DNA of 64,000 nucleotides from an uncultured Coriobacteriaceae bacterium (GTDB taxonomy: Bacteria > Actinomycetota > Coriobacteriia > Coriobacteriales > Coriobacteriaceae): positions 1-64,000 of the forward strand of contig CASEER010000006.1 in NCBI GenBank assembly GCA_949287085.1. Reading direction: 5' to 3'. The position numbers and the translations under genes are program-made. This document shows positions 47,431-56,929 of the stretch, piece after piece. The notes beneath the pieces are model-generated. The model was not told where the DNA came from and searched no databases. It worked only from the letters and a program-made list of their open reading frames with translations. Each line of letters starts with the position of its first letter. Position 1 is the stretch's first letter.

Positions 47431-48495
47431 ATGATGGACAGAATCCGCGGAGTCAACCTTTCCGGATGGTTTATCCCCGAGCCGTGGGTTACGCCCTCGC
47501 TGTTTGCCGCCACGGGCGCGTCTACTGAGGCTGAGCTACAGGTGGCGCTTGGTTCGGTTGTGTATAACGAGCGTATGCGCCAGCATTACGAGACCTTTAT
47601 TACCGAAGATGATTTTCGCCGCATGTCGGCCATTGGCCTGAACGCGGTGCGCTTGCCCGTACCGTGGTATGCCTTTGGCGCCCAGGGCGAGGCGGAGATT
47701 TATATTCCTCTGGTTGACTATATCGACCGCGCCTTTGAGTGGGCAAAAAAGTACGACATGCAGGTATTGCTTGATTTGGCGACGGTGCCGGGTGGCCAGG
47801 GAGATTCAAACGATTCGCGCAGTACGCCTGAGTCGACGGTGGATTGGCATTCTTCGGCAAATGGGCGTCATATTGCGCTCGGCGTGCTTGATCGCTTGGC
47901 TACGCGCTACGGCATGCGCGCTGAGCTGTTGGGTATCGAGTTGCTTGACTCGCCGATTATGAGCGTGCGTAAAAACCTCTTTACCATGACTGACGGCATC
48001 CCAAGCCACTACCTGCGCAATTTCTACCGCGACGCATACGGTATCGTGCGCATGCACATGCCCGAGGAGAAAATGGTTGTGTTCTCGGCGTCCGGTCATC
48101 CAGGCGCATGGAAGCACTTTATGCGCGGCGACCAGTACAAAAACGTGTGCATGGATGTGCATCTCTATCACTATCGCGATGAAATGGCTATCGATATCAC
48201 CACGCCCAGGGGGCTCTCGTCTGCTACGGCGCGCAATAAGCGGCTGATTCACGAGGCGCGTTCGGCTGGATTCCCCGTGATTGTGGGCGAGTGGTCGGGC
48301 GCGGCGGTGTTTTCCAACGTGTCCATTACCCCCGAAGGCCGTGCGGCCTACGAGCGCGTGTTTATTTCCAACCAGATGGCGTCATTCGCGGATGCCTGCG
48401 GTTGGTTCTTCCAGACGTGGAAGACCGAGAAGCGCATTGCCGCATGGGATGCGCGCGCCGCGCTCGGTACGCTCGAACGTGCGATGCTTGATTAG
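47431..48495 (+). CDS. GH5 family protein, acid/base glutamate missing
   Basis: The 354-residue protein has a TIM-barrel GH5 pattern close to exo-beta-1,3-glucanases: RGVNLSGWFIPEPWVTPSLF at the start, then NAVRLPVPWYAFG and the nucleophile segment VIVGEWSGA with its Glu (residue 287). The acid/base motif, normally LLNEP, reads LLDSP here (residues 172-175), so the Glu that protonates the leaving group is replaced by Ser. There is no signal peptide, so it is cytoplasmic. It may be inactive, use a nearby residue, or have a changed reaction. GGGAG supports 47431 or 47434 as the start. Confidence 0.8.
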   Translation: MMDRIRGVNLSGWFIPEPWVTPSLFAATGASTEAELQVALGSVVYNERMRQHYETFITEDDFRRMSAIGLNAVRLPVPWYAFGAQGEAEIYIPLVDYIDRAFEWAKKYDMQVLLDLATVPGGQGDSNDSRSTPESTVDWHSSANGRHIALGVLDRLATRYGMRAELLGIELLDSPIMSVRKNLFTMTDGIPSHYLRNFYRDAYGIVRMHMPEEKMVVFSASGHPGAWKHFMRGDQYKNVCMDVHLYHYRDEMAIDITTPRGLSSATARNKRLIHEARSAGFPVIVGEWSGAAVFSNVSITPEGRAAYERVFISNQMASFADACGWFFQTWKTEKRIAAWDARAALGTLERAMLD

Positions 48496-48504
48496 TTGGA
48501 TTGT

Positions 48505-49413
48505 ATGGCTGAACAGGGAAAACTGCTTGTTGTAGGAACGCCTATTGGTAACTTGGGCGATTTGTCGCCCCGTGCTGTTGAGGCGTTTGCGGTCGCAGAT
48601 GCTGTGTGTTGCGAAGATACCCGCGTGACGGGCAAGCTACTTGCCGCTGCAGGGGTGTCGCGGCCGCTCGTACGCTGCGACGAGAACGTTATTGCTTCGC
48701 GTGCGGCCGGGCTGGTTGAGCGTATACAGGCGGGGGACGTATTGGCGTTTGCATCGGACGCGGGCATGCCGGGTGTGTCTGATCCGGGCCAGGTGCTCGT
48801 GGATGCTGCGCGGGATGCGGGCGTTGCTGTCGAGGTTGTTCCGGGTCCCGTGGCGTGCGTAACGGCGCTGGTGTCGTCAGGCATTCCGTGCGAGCATTTC
48901 TTTTTTGAGGGGTTCTTGCCCCGCAAGGTCGGGGAGCAACGCCGACGCTTGCAGCAGCTCGCCATGGTGCCTGGAGCGCTCTTGTTCTATGAGTCGCCTC
49001 ATCGCGTGGCGGCAACGCTGGCGGTCATTGCGGGGGTATTCCCAAAGCGGACGGTAGCGCTCTGCCGCGAGCTGACCAAACTGCATGAAGAGGTGCTTCG
49101 TGCTCCGGCGCAGGAACTGGCGGCACAGGTGGCCGAGCGTGACCAGATCAAGGGCGAAATCGTGCTGGTGGTGGCTCCGCCCAGTAGCGGGGAGCTGGCC
49201 GAACTGGCGGCGCGCGTGGCAACAGGTGCGGCAGCGTCCGACGCCAGCGATAAAGCTTCCAGCTTGGACGAGGCGTTGCGGGCCGATATTGCACAGGGCC
49301 TTGAGGCGGGGGAGCCGGCAAATGCTCTGGCCAAACGCCTCGCCCAGAAATACTCGCGCCGTAAACGCGAGGTTTATGCGCTCATTCTTTCAATGCAGCA
49401 GGATTTGCAGTAG
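48505..49413 (+). CDS. rsmI: 16S rRNA (cytidine-1402 2'-O)-methyltransferase
   Basis: Methylates the ribose of C1402 in the decoding centre. The N-terminal LLVVGTPIGNLGDLSPRA, CEDTRVTGKLL, FASDAGMPGVSDPG and the VPGPVACVTALVSSGIP segment are the tetrapyrrole methylase-fold motifs of RsmI. The 302-residue length is normal. It follows the GH5 stop by 9 bp, but the binding site is poor; TTG at 48496 is also in frame. rsmA and metG lie downstream. Confidence 0.94.
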   Translation: MAEQGKLLVVGTPIGNLGDLSPRAVEAFAVADAVCCEDTRVTGKLLAAAGVSRPLVRCDENVIASRAAGLVERIQAGDVLAFASDAGMPGVSDPGQVLVDAARDAGVAVEVVPGPVACVTALVSSGIPCEHFFFEGFLPRKVGEQRRRLQQLAMVPGALLFYESPHRVAATLAVIAGVFPKRTVALCRELTKLHEEVLRAPAQELAAQVAERDQIKGEIVLVVAPPSSGELAELAARVATGAAASDASDKASSLDEALRADIAQGLEAGEPANALAKRLAQKYSRRKREVYALILSMQQDLQ

Positions 49414-49583
49414 GGCGCGCGATGCAACGCGGTTCCGGATTATCGCGTGAGGGAATGAGGCGGCTCTGCGCTTAGCGCTCACCTGCGGTATCATTAACCA
49501 TTGTATGCGCCGCGCCCGCCTTGGGCGGTACCGGCCGTGTACTTTGCACGTCAGCCCGCCATGAGGGAGAGGACCGCGCCGCC

Positions 49584-51215
49584 ATGGAGCACACGAAGCC
49601 TTCGTTCTACATCACCACGCCCATCTATTACGTCAACGCCAAGCCGCACCTGGGAACCGCCTACTGCACCGTTTTAGCCGACGTCCAGGCTCGTTTTCAG
49701 CGCGCCTGCGGCAAGGACGTGAAGTTCCTGACCGGCATGGACGAGCACGGCGAGAAGGTGGCCGAGGCCGCTGAGAAGAACGGCTTCGATTCCCCGCAGG
49801 CATGGTGCGATTCCATGGAGCCTGCCTTCCGCGACTTGTGGGAGACGCTCGAGATTTCCAACGACGATTTTATTCGCACTACGCAGCCGCGCCACATTGC
49901 GAGCGTGCAGAAATTCCTGCAGGTGCTGCTCGATCGCGGCTACATCTACAAGGGTTCCTATGACGGCTGGTACTGCCGCCCCGAGGAGACCTATTTCACC
50001 GAGACGCAGGTGCGCCATCATGAGGAGGATCGCCAGGCTGCTGGTGAGGCTCCGGCCGACCCGGCGCGCCCGCTCTGCCCGGATTGCGACCGTCCGCTCG
50101 AGCGCATTGAGGAGGAGAGCTGGTTCTTCAAGCTCTCTGAGTTCCAGCAACCGCTGCTCGACTTCTACGAGGCGCACCCCGATTTCATCCAGCCCGAGAC
50201 GCGCCGCAACGAGGTGATCTCGTTTGTGAAGGGCGGCCTCAAGGACCTCTCCATTAGCCGTTCGACCTTTGACTGGGGCGTGCCGTTCCCGTTTGACGAG
50301 AAGCACGTGGCCTACGTGTGGGTCGATGCGCTCATCAACTACCTTTCCGCGGTAGGCTATGGTGCCGAGGACAAGGAGGCCGCCGACACGCTGGCCTTCC
50401 GCTGGCCTGCGCAGATTCACGTGGTGGGCAAGGACATCATCCGCTTCCACTGCGTCATTTGGCCGGCGCTTCTTATGGCGGCTGGTTTGCCGTTGCCCGA
50501 GCGGGTCTTTGTGCACGGCTTCCTTACGGTGCGCAACGAGCAGACGGGCAAGGCCGAAAAGATGTCCAAGAGCCGCGGTAACGCCATCGCGCCCGAGGAG
50601 GTAATTGACCTGCTGGGCGTGGAGGCGTACCGCTATTACTTCATGAGCGATGTGGCACATGGTACCGACGCGCCCATTAGCTGGGGCCGCATGCGTCAGG
50701 TCTATAACGCTGACCTGGCCAATAGCTGGGGTAACCTGGTGAGCCGTACCCTCAACATGAGCGTGAAGTACTTCGATGGCGCCTCACCGGTGCGCCCGGC
50801 AACGTACGACGAGCCTTCGCCGCTCCGTGACGCCTGCGCGGGCGTGTTCGACCGCTATGCGGCAGCGATGGAAGCCATGGACTACGGCACGGCTGCGTCC
50901 GAGGTGCTCTCGATTGTATCGGCTGCCAACCATTACATTGAAGACATGGCGCCCTGGGCACTGGCCAAGGATCCGGCAAAGGCCGATGAGCTGGCAAGCG
51001 TTATCTGGAATCTGCTTGAGGTCATTCGCATCGCGAGCGAGCTCTACGACCCGTTTATGCCGAAGATTTCTGCCGAGGTCCGTCGTCGCTTGTCGCTCGA
51101 CCCGACGCCCACGACCGATCTGCGCGCCGCGTGCGCGTGGGGCGGCCTTGCGGGCGGCCAGCCCGTTGAGAAGGGCGAGCCGCTCTTCCCGCGTCTGACG
51201 GATGAGACAAAATAG
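49584..51215 (+). CDS. metG: Methionyl-tRNA synthetase
   Basis: Charges initiator and elongator tRNA-Met. PIYYVNAKPHLGTAY contains the HIGH-like motif, CPDCD gives part of a zinc site, and KMSKSRGN the KMSKS loop. The 543-residue length means the optional C-terminal tRNA-binding domain is absent. GAGGGAGAGG lies upstream of the ATG at 49584. It precedes rsmA and tatD, a common bacterial arrangement. Confidence 0.96.
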   Translation: MEHTKPSFYITTPIYYVNAKPHLGTAYCTVLADVQARFQRACGKDVKFLTGMDEHGEKVAEAAEKNGFDSPQAWCDSMEPAFRDLWETLEISNDDFIRTTQPRHIASVQKFLQVLLDRGYIYKGSYDGWYCRPEETYFTETQVRHHEEDRQAAGEAPADPARPLCPDCDRPLERIEEESWFFKLSEFQQPLLDFYEAHPDFIQPETRRNEVISFVKGGLKDLSISRSTFDWGVPFPFDEKHVAYVWVDALINYLSAVGYGAEDKEAADTLAFRWPAQIHVVGKDIIRFHCVIWPALLMAAGLPLPERVFVHGFLTVRNEQTGKAEKMSKSRGNAIAPEEVIDLLGVEAYRYYFMSDVAHGTDAPISWGRMRQVYNADLANSWGNLVSRTLNMSVKYFDGASPVRPATYDEPSPLRDACAGVFDRYAAAMEAMDYGTAASEVLSIVSAANHYIEDMAPWALAKDPAKADELASVIWNLLEVIRIASELYDPFMPKISAEVRRRLSLDPTPTTDLRAACAWGGLAGGQPVEKGEPLFPRLTDETK

Positions 51216-51252
51216 CCCTGTCCCAGAACGGCCCATTTGATAGGGAGCACCG

Positions 51253-52194
51253 TTGACCACATCGCCGCTTGCCAACCTTTCCGCCACGCGCGACCTGCTC
51301 GATGAGTTTGGTTTGGCCACAAAGCATCGCTTTGGGCAGAATTTTCTCATTGATAACCATGTAATCGAGCATATTTGCGCGTTGGCGGAGCTCTCGGGTT
51401 CGGAACGGGTGCTCGAGGTGGGGCCGGGCGTCGGTACGCTCACGCTGGCGCTCGTGCAAGAGGCGGCGAGGGTGGTCTCGATTGAGATGGACGCCGCGCT
51501 GGAGCCGGTGCTCGACGCTCACGCGGCGGACTACCCCAACTTCCGCTACATCATGGGTGACGCGTTGCGCGTGGACCCCGAACAGATTGCTCAGGTGGCC
51601 GGTGGTGCTCCGACGCACTTTGTGGCGAACCTGCCGTACAACGTGGCGGCGACCATTATCTTGGACTTTTTTGAGAAGATGCCGGCGCTTGAGCGTGCCG
51701 TGGTGATGGTGCAAAAAGAAGTAGCTGACCGCATCGCTGCGCAGCCGGGTAGCAAAGACTACGGCGCCTATACCGTCAAGCTGTCGCTTTTTGCGCAGGT
51801 GACAGGTCGCTTTGAGGTGCCTCCGCGGTGCTTTATGCCGGCGCCGCACGTAGATTCGGCGGTGGTACGCCTCGACCGTATCAAACAGCCACTTTGCCGG
51901 GAAAACGGGACAGGCATACCTGACACCTTTGTTCCAGCAGTGTGCCGCGTGGTAGATGCCGCATTTGCGCAGCGACGCAAGACCATCCGCAACTCCATGA
52001 GTTCGAACGGGTTTGCCAAAGATGCGCTTGATGAGGCGTTTGCCGCCGTAGGCATTGCCCCCACGGCACGTGCGGAAACGCTGACTAAGGAGCAGTTTAT
52101 TGCATTGACCCGGGGACTGGAGCAACGGGGTGCAATGCCGGAGCCTTTGGGTGCGACGCGCGGTAAGAAGTCAAAGAATGCGGGCGCACGATGA
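51253..52194 (+). CDS. rsmA: 16S rRNA dimethyladenosine transferase (KsgA)
   Basis: Dimethylates A1518 and A1519 of 16S rRNA during 30S assembly. HRFGQNFLID, VLEVGPGVGTLTLAL and the catalytic NLPYN motif are present; the C-terminal domain ends with a Lys-rich tail. The 313-residue length is slightly long. The start is a TTG, six bases after AGGGAG; no better ATG is available. It overlaps tatD by four bases (ATGA). Confidence 0.95.
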   Translation: MTTSPLANLSATRDLLDEFGLATKHRFGQNFLIDNHVIEHICALAELSGSERVLEVGPGVGTLTLALVQEAARVVSIEMDAALEPVLDAHAADYPNFRYIMGDALRVDPEQIAQVAGGAPTHFVANLPYNVAATIILDFFEKMPALERAVVMVQKEVADRIAAQPGSKDYGAYTVKLSLFAQVTGRFEVPPRCFMPAPHVDSAVVRLDRIKQPLCRENGTGIPDTFVPAVCRVVDAAFAQRRKTIRNSMSSNGFAKDALDEAFAAVGIAPTARAETLTKEQFIALTRGLEQRGAMPEPLGATRGKKSKNAGAR

Positions 52195-53207
52195 CGGCGG
52201 CATTGTCGACGGTGGTAGCTGCTGACCAGTTTATCGATCATTTCGCTTGGAAGACTCTCTCCTTTACGAAGACCGTTAAGAAAAAGCAGCGTTCGTTTGA
52301 GCTGCCCGTACCGCTGGCACCGCTGGCTGACACCCATGCGCACCTTACGTGTTTTTGGAAAACGTCGCCCGTGGATGCACTCGTTCGCGCAGCTCAAGCA
52401 GGTGTGCAGGCGTTGGTCACGCTATGGGACCCCATCGCCGATGGATTTGCTTCGTTTGACGCCTACCGTGCGTGGCTTGACGCACGGCTTGATGAGGCGC
52501 GGGCTGCCGCCGCGAGCGCGGGCGCCTCGCTTGCGCTCTTTGAGAGCATTCATTTTTTGGTGGGTGTGCATCCGTATGGCGCTCCAGACTTTATGGACCG
52601 CGCGTCTGACGTACTCGGCCACATGCGCAAAGCGCTTGCTGACCCGCGCTGCGTAGGTATTGGCGAAATCGGACTCGACTATCATTTTGATGCGGACGAT
52701 AACATCGAGGCGGCCCCGCATGACGTGCAGATTGCCTGCATGGAGCGTCAGCTTGCGCTTGCCCATGAGCTGAAATTGCCTGTTGAGCTGCATCTGCGCA
52801 ATGACACGGGTGACGAGACGCGCGAGGCCCATGCCGACGCATATCGCGTGCTCCAGGCGGTGGGAGTGCCTGCGTCGGGCTGCGTGCTCCATTGCTTTAC
52901 CGAGGACCGCGCCACGATGGAGCGGTTTGTTGGGTTGGGCTGTTATATTGCGTTTGGCGGAGCGGCAACGTTTAAGCGCAACGAGGGCATTCGCGACGCG
53001 TTTGCAGCATGCCCGCTCGACCGCCTGCTTTTTGAGACCGACTGTCCCTATATGGCACCCGAACCCATTCGGGGCGTTGAATGCGAGCCGGCGATGATAG
53101 GTTTTACGGTGGATGCATTGGCCCATGATCGCGCGGCGTGTACGGGGGAAGATCCGGTGCTCATTGCCCGCGCGGGATGGGAAAACGCGCGCCTTCTCTT
53201 TTGCTAG
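52191..53207 (+). CDS. tatD: TatD family hydrolase
   Basis: Metal-dependent hydrolase family with DNase activity reported in some members. LADTHAHL supplies the first His pair, and GIGEIGLDYHFD, LPVELHLRN, LHCFTE and LFETDCPYMAPEP follow in the normal order. At 338 residues it has about 45 extra N-terminal residues before the barrel, including a basic KKKQR stretch. Starts in the rsmA stop. Confidence 0.92.
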   Translation: MTAALSTVVAADQFIDHFAWKTLSFTKTVKKKQRSFELPVPLAPLADTHAHLTCFWKTSPVDALVRAAQAGVQALVTLWDPIADGFASFDAYRAWLDARLDEARAAAASAGASLALFESIHFLVGVHPYGAPDFMDRASDVLGHMRKALADPRCVGIGEIGLDYHFDADDNIEAAPHDVQIACMERQLALAHELKLPVELHLRNDTGDETREAHADAYRVLQAVGVPASGCVLHCFTEDRATMERFVGLGCYIAFGGAATFKRNEGIRDAFAACPLDRLLFETDCPYMAPEPIRGVECEPAMIGFTVDALAHDRAACTGEDPVLIARAGWENARLLFC

Positions 53208-53298
53208 GAGCCAGAGCCGAACTCGGCGGGTATAAGATGCAACGCGTATACCATGCCGGCCGCACTGCGCACGCCGGTTGTTGAGGGAGGGCGTTGCT

Positions 53299-54558
53299 AT
53301 GGCAAAGGCGGAGAAGAGCGCGCGTAAACGGGCAAAAGCGCGGAAAGAGGCTCGCGAGCACGCGGACGAAATGCTGCAGGCTGAATCCCGTGCTGACGAA
53401 AAGGTCCTGCGTAAGGAGTTCAAGCATAAGGTAAAGAAGGAGCATAAGGACAAGGCCGACGAGAAGGCCGCTGCGCGTTTTATGCACGAAGAGGCAGTGA
53501 AGCGCCTTGAGGCCAACCGTGAGGTGCGCAAGGCAACCGACCGCGTTATCAAGGACTTCGCAAAGCAGGCGGCTGCCGATGTGGCCAACACGGCGGCGCA
53601 AACGGCGGTGCGTACCGCACAGGAGGCGGCGCGCCGGCTTTCACCTCATTACCGTGCACGCAAACCCGTTGAAGGGCGTACGGCGCTGGGAAGCTGGGAC
53701 CTGCACAATCACTCGGTGTTCTCGGACGGTTCGTGTACGGTTGACGAGCTCATTGCGCAGGCGCGCGCCGCAGGGCTTACGCGCATTGCCATTACCGACC
53801 ACGATAGCTTGTCGCAACTCTCGTATATTCGCTCGCGGTCGCGCGAGTTGAGCTTCCCGGTGCTCGCCGGCTGCGAGGTTTCGGCGCGCGACCCAGCGAC
53901 GGGGCGCAAGGTACACGTTTTGGCCTTTGGCATTGAAGCGACGCCCGACGGATCGGGTCCGCTCGAGCAACTGGTAGCTCCGACCCTCTATGCGCGCACC
54001 GCTAATAGCTTGTGGCAGGCGTGGGTGCTCAAAAACCAGGACATTGAGTTTTCGGGCCATCGTATTTCACTTGACGAGATTCTTGAGGTGGCAGGTCCCA
54101 GCACGGCGGTCTATAAGCAGCACATCATGGAGGCGCTCACACGACGTCCGCATACTGATCCGGACTATCGTTTTTGCTATCAGTGCTGGTTTAAGGGTGA
54201 TAGCCCGGCTAACCACGACATCGATTATCCCGCCGCAACCGAGGCGGTGCGCGCCATTCGCGAGCAGGGCGGTGTGCCGGTGCTCGCGCATCCCGGACAG
54301 ACCAAGTCGTGGGCACTTGTTCCCGAGCTCGTGGGGGCGGGCTTGTTGGGCATCGAGGCGTTCCATCCCGACCATGGCGAGGTCGAGCAGGACCTGGCGT
54401 TTGATATTGCCGAGCACTTTGGCCTGTTCGTGACAGGCGGCAGCGACTATCACGGCAAGTATGGCAATTCGCCCGCATTGGGCACGAGCTTTGTGTGCCC
54501 TGAAGAGGCGGGCAGCGCCGTTGAAGGATTGTTTGCGCGCGAGGCGGGGCTCTCGTAA
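53299..54558 (+). CDS. PHP-domain phosphoesterase with Lys-rich N-terminal extension
   Basis: Residues about 130-419 form a PHP domain: WDLHNHSVFSDG, ITDHDSL, GCEVSA, VLAHPGQTK and GGSDYHG supply the metal-binding His and Asp residues. It is closest to the YciV/RNase AM type that degrades short nucleic acid products or nucleotides. The first 115 residues are extremely rich in Lys, Arg, Glu and Ala and probably form a long charged helix or coiled coil. GAGGGAGG supports the start at 53299. Confidence 0.88.
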   Translation: MAKAEKSARKRAKARKEAREHADEMLQAESRADEKVLRKEFKHKVKKEHKDKADEKAAARFMHEEAVKRLEANREVRKATDRVIKDFAKQAAADVANTAAQTAVRTAQEAARRLSPHYRARKPVEGRTALGSWDLHNHSVFSDGSCTVDELIAQARAAGLTRIAITDHDSLSQLSYIRSRSRELSFPVLAGCEVSARDPATGRKVHVLAFGIEATPDGSGPLEQLVAPTLYARTANSLWQAWVLKNQDIEFSGHRISLDEILEVAGPSTAVYKQHIMEALTRRPHTDPDYRFCYQCWFKGDSPANHDIDYPAATEAVRAIREQGGVPVLAHPGQTKSWALVPELVGAGLLGIEAFHPDHGEVEQDLAFDIAEHFGLFVTGGSDYHGKYGNSPALGTSFVCPEEAGSAVEGLFAREAGLS

Positions 54559-54574
54559 GCGGCTGTGTGGCGGT

Positions 54575-55939
54575 CTACGCCTCCGGTGCGGTGGCGTAGA
54601 CTTCTGCTTCCGCCGTGCGGGGCTGACCAGTTATCAGGCGAACGAGCCGGTCAAACTGCACCAGGAGCCACTCGAAGGGATTGGGCTCGGCTACATCTTC
54701 GGCGGCAACGAGGTTGACGGCGCCAAGCGCTTCGTCATCTTGGTAGCAAATAAGGGTGCCCGCGGCATCGCCGCGCTTGATGTTGCCCGAAAGCTCGGCA
54801 GGATGGGCCTCGACCGAAACTTTGCCCGCTAAGTCAAAGTATTCGACGGTAGCATCGGGGTCTTCGGCCATAAGGTCAACCGTTTTGTCGGCCCAATCGG
54901 TGTCGGTAGCGCGCGCCACCAGTACATCGCCTTCTGCTGTTGTCTTAGGTGAGTTGACGATGGGTGCAGAAACCAGATGGTCAAAGTACCAATCGGCGAG
55001 CGCGATGCTGTCGGTAAAGCGCTGCTGCTTGGTGTCGCAGCCAAGCACCACCACATAGAGCGTGCGGTCGTTGCGCTCAAATACGCCGGCAAAGCAGGTG
55101 CCCGCCTCACTCGTGTTGCCGGTTTTGCCGCCAACATTGCCATCCTTGCCCAGAATGGTGTTGATGATTTCGAGCTTGATGGAGCGCTTGGATCCGTTGG
55201 CGCTGGTAACGGTAATGACGTTATCGCCACTTCCGTCAAGTCGGCGGAAATCATCGTTCTTCATGGCATAGCTAAACATAGTGGCTACATCATGTGCCGA
55301 TGCGTGCATGTCGTCTTTCCATTTGCCAAAGTCGAGGCCGTGTGGGTTCGTGAACGTGGCGTCCATGCCAAGCTTTTGCGCCTCTTGGTTCATAGCGGCG
55401 ACAAACGAGTCGTACGGGCTGTCGCTTTTAGGGTCAATGAGCGCGCCCACGCTGGATGCAATGGCCATGGCAGCGTCGTTGCCCGAGGGAATGAGGAGTG
55501 CCTTGAGCGCCGTCTCGAGCGTCATCGTGTCGCCCTCCTCTAGATGGGCGGTTGATTCGCCCACCGTGGCGGCAGCATGGTCAACGGTGATGGTGTCGCT
55601 TAGGTCGGCGTTTTCAAGCGCAACGATGGCGGTCATAACCTTGGTAATCGAGGCAATCTTGGTCTGCGTGTCAGCATCGCGCTCAAAATAGATGGTGCCG
55701 TTAGCGTCCATAACAATGGCGTGGCGCGCCTCGATGTCGGGGGCATCGTTGCTGCTGAGGTCGCGATCCTTAACGGTGCTGCCGCAGACTATGTCGGAGT
55801 CGAGCGTGGACGCGAGCGCGGTGGCGGGTGCAGCAAGTCCGCTTCCCGCGATAAGGCTCACAAACAACAGGGACAGGGCGAGAAGACGACGGCTCTGCTG
55901 GGCGGGGAAGGAAAGGCGGTTGGTGTGAAGATGAAGCAC
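54575..55939 (-). CDS. dacA: D-alanyl-D-alanine carboxypeptidase (PBP5 type)
   Basis: Removes the terminal D-Ala from peptidoglycan side chains. A signal peptide covers residues about 18-44 (RRLLALSLLFVSLIAGSGL). The active-site motifs are S97-ITK, S152-GN and K272-TG. The C-terminal beta domain follows; the final segment (EWLLVQFDRLVRLITGQ) looks like an amphipathic membrane anchor. The start is a GTG with GGAG six bases before it. It is divergent from a VanR/VanS-like pair, which may control it. Confidence 0.94.
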   Translation of the reverse strand: MLHLHTNRLSFPAQQSRRLLALSLLFVSLIAGSGLAAPATALASTLDSDIVCGSTVKDRDLSSNDAPDIEARHAIVMDANGTIYFERDADTQTKIASITKVMTAIVALENADLSDTITVDHAAATVGESTAHLEEGDTMTLETALKALLIPSGNDAAMAIASSVGALIDPKSDSPYDSFVAAMNQEAQKLGMDATFTNPHGLDFGKWKDDMHASAHDVATMFSYAMKNDDFRRLDGSGDNVITVTSANGSKRSIKLEIINTILGKDGNVGGKTGNTSEAGTCFAGVFERNDRTLYVVVLGCDTKQQRFTDSIALADWYFDHLVSAPIVNSPKTTAEGDVLVARATDTDWADKTVDLMAEDPDATVEYFDLAGKVSVEAHPAELSGNIKRGDAAGTLICYQDDEALGAVNLVAAEDVAEPNPFEWLLVQFDRLVRLITGQPRTAEAEVYATAPEA

Positions 55940-56104
55940 GGTACACTCCAGAATGCGCGTTGCGGCATCGGGCTGCGCACACGGGTGCGGTTGCGCGGCG
56001 CAGCGGTTTAATCCGCTCTATTATACGGTCTTGGCGCGATGCGGCGCTGAGTATACCGCGACGTTTGTGCCGTTTGAGGGTGTGGCCGAATAGTCGACGA
56101 ACCG

Positions 56105-56120
56105 TTAAGGCTAACTTAAG
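56105..56120. promoter_or_regulatory. TTAAG direct repeats before the vanR-like gene
   Basis: TTAAG occurs at 56105-56109 and 56116-56120, exactly 11 bp apart. Direct repeats at one helical turn are the usual sites of OmpR-family response regulators. They lie between dacA and the regulator gene, so one site could control both. Confidence 0.45.
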
Positions 56121-56186
56121 CTTTGCGCGCTACGGTGAACGCATTCTCCCCATGGGCATAATGGCAAGGGGGAAAGGAGCTTTCTG

Positions 56187-56882
56187 GTGAAGACGCGCAT
56201 CCTCGTCGTTGACGACGAGAAGACGATTGCCGATCTCGTGGGCATTTATCTGCGCAACGAGGGGTATGACGTGCAGCTTGCTTACAATGGCGCCGATGCC
56301 GCGCAGGCGATTTTAACGCAGGAGTTCGATCTAGCGGTGCTCGACATCATGCTGCCCGATATTGATGGCTTTGAGCTGCTGCGCACCATTCGCGCGGACC
56401 ATACCTATCCCGTGATCATGCTGACCGCACGCGATTCGCAAACCGATAAGATCGACGGTCTCTCGCTGGGCGCGGATGATTATGTGGTTAAGCCGTTTAG
56501 GCCGCTCGAGCTGGTGGCGCGCGTAAAAGCGCAGCTCAGGCGCTATACAAGCTATGGCAGCCGCGACCAGGCCGATGAACAGCAGCTCATTTCAATTAAC
56601 GGTTTGGTTATTAACCCCGAGGCGCGTTCGGTGACCGTGGACGAAAAGCCCGTGCGCTGCACACCTATTGAATACTCGATCCTGCTGTATTTGGCCGAGA
56701 ACCGTGGTCGCGTCGTGCCCGTGGAAGACTTGTTCCGCGCCGTGTGGAACGAGGAATTTATGGCGAGCTCCAACAACACGGTAATGGTGCATATTAGGCA
56801 TCTGCGCGAAAAGATTGGCGACGACGCTCAGAACCCGCGCTTTATTAGGAACATCTGGGGCGTCGGATACACCATTGAGTAA
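56187..56882 (+). CDS. OmpR-family response regulator, VanR-like
   Basis: Receiver domain with phosphoacceptor D53 (AVLDIMLPD), acidic pocket DDE near residue 9-11 and K102 (VVKPF). The C-terminal winged helix (about 135-231) ends RNIWGVGYTIE. The GTG start follows AAAGGAG. Overall features fit the VanR subgroup; the linked kinase at 56930 is its probable partner. Confidence 0.93.
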   Translation: MKTRILVVDDEKTIADLVGIYLRNEGYDVQLAYNGADAAQAILTQEFDLAVLDIMLPDIDGFELLRTIRADHTYPVIMLTARDSQTDKIDGLSLGADDYVVKPFRPLELVARVKAQLRRYTSYGSRDQADEQQLISINGLVINPEARSVTVDEKPVRCTPIEYSILLYLAENRGRVVPVEDLFRAVWNEEFMASSNNTVMVHIRHLREKIGDDAQNPRFIRNIWGVGYTIE

Positions 56883-56929
56883 CGCGGGCGCTTTGTGTGC
56901 CGCGGCATGCTGCTACGAGGAGAGCAACC

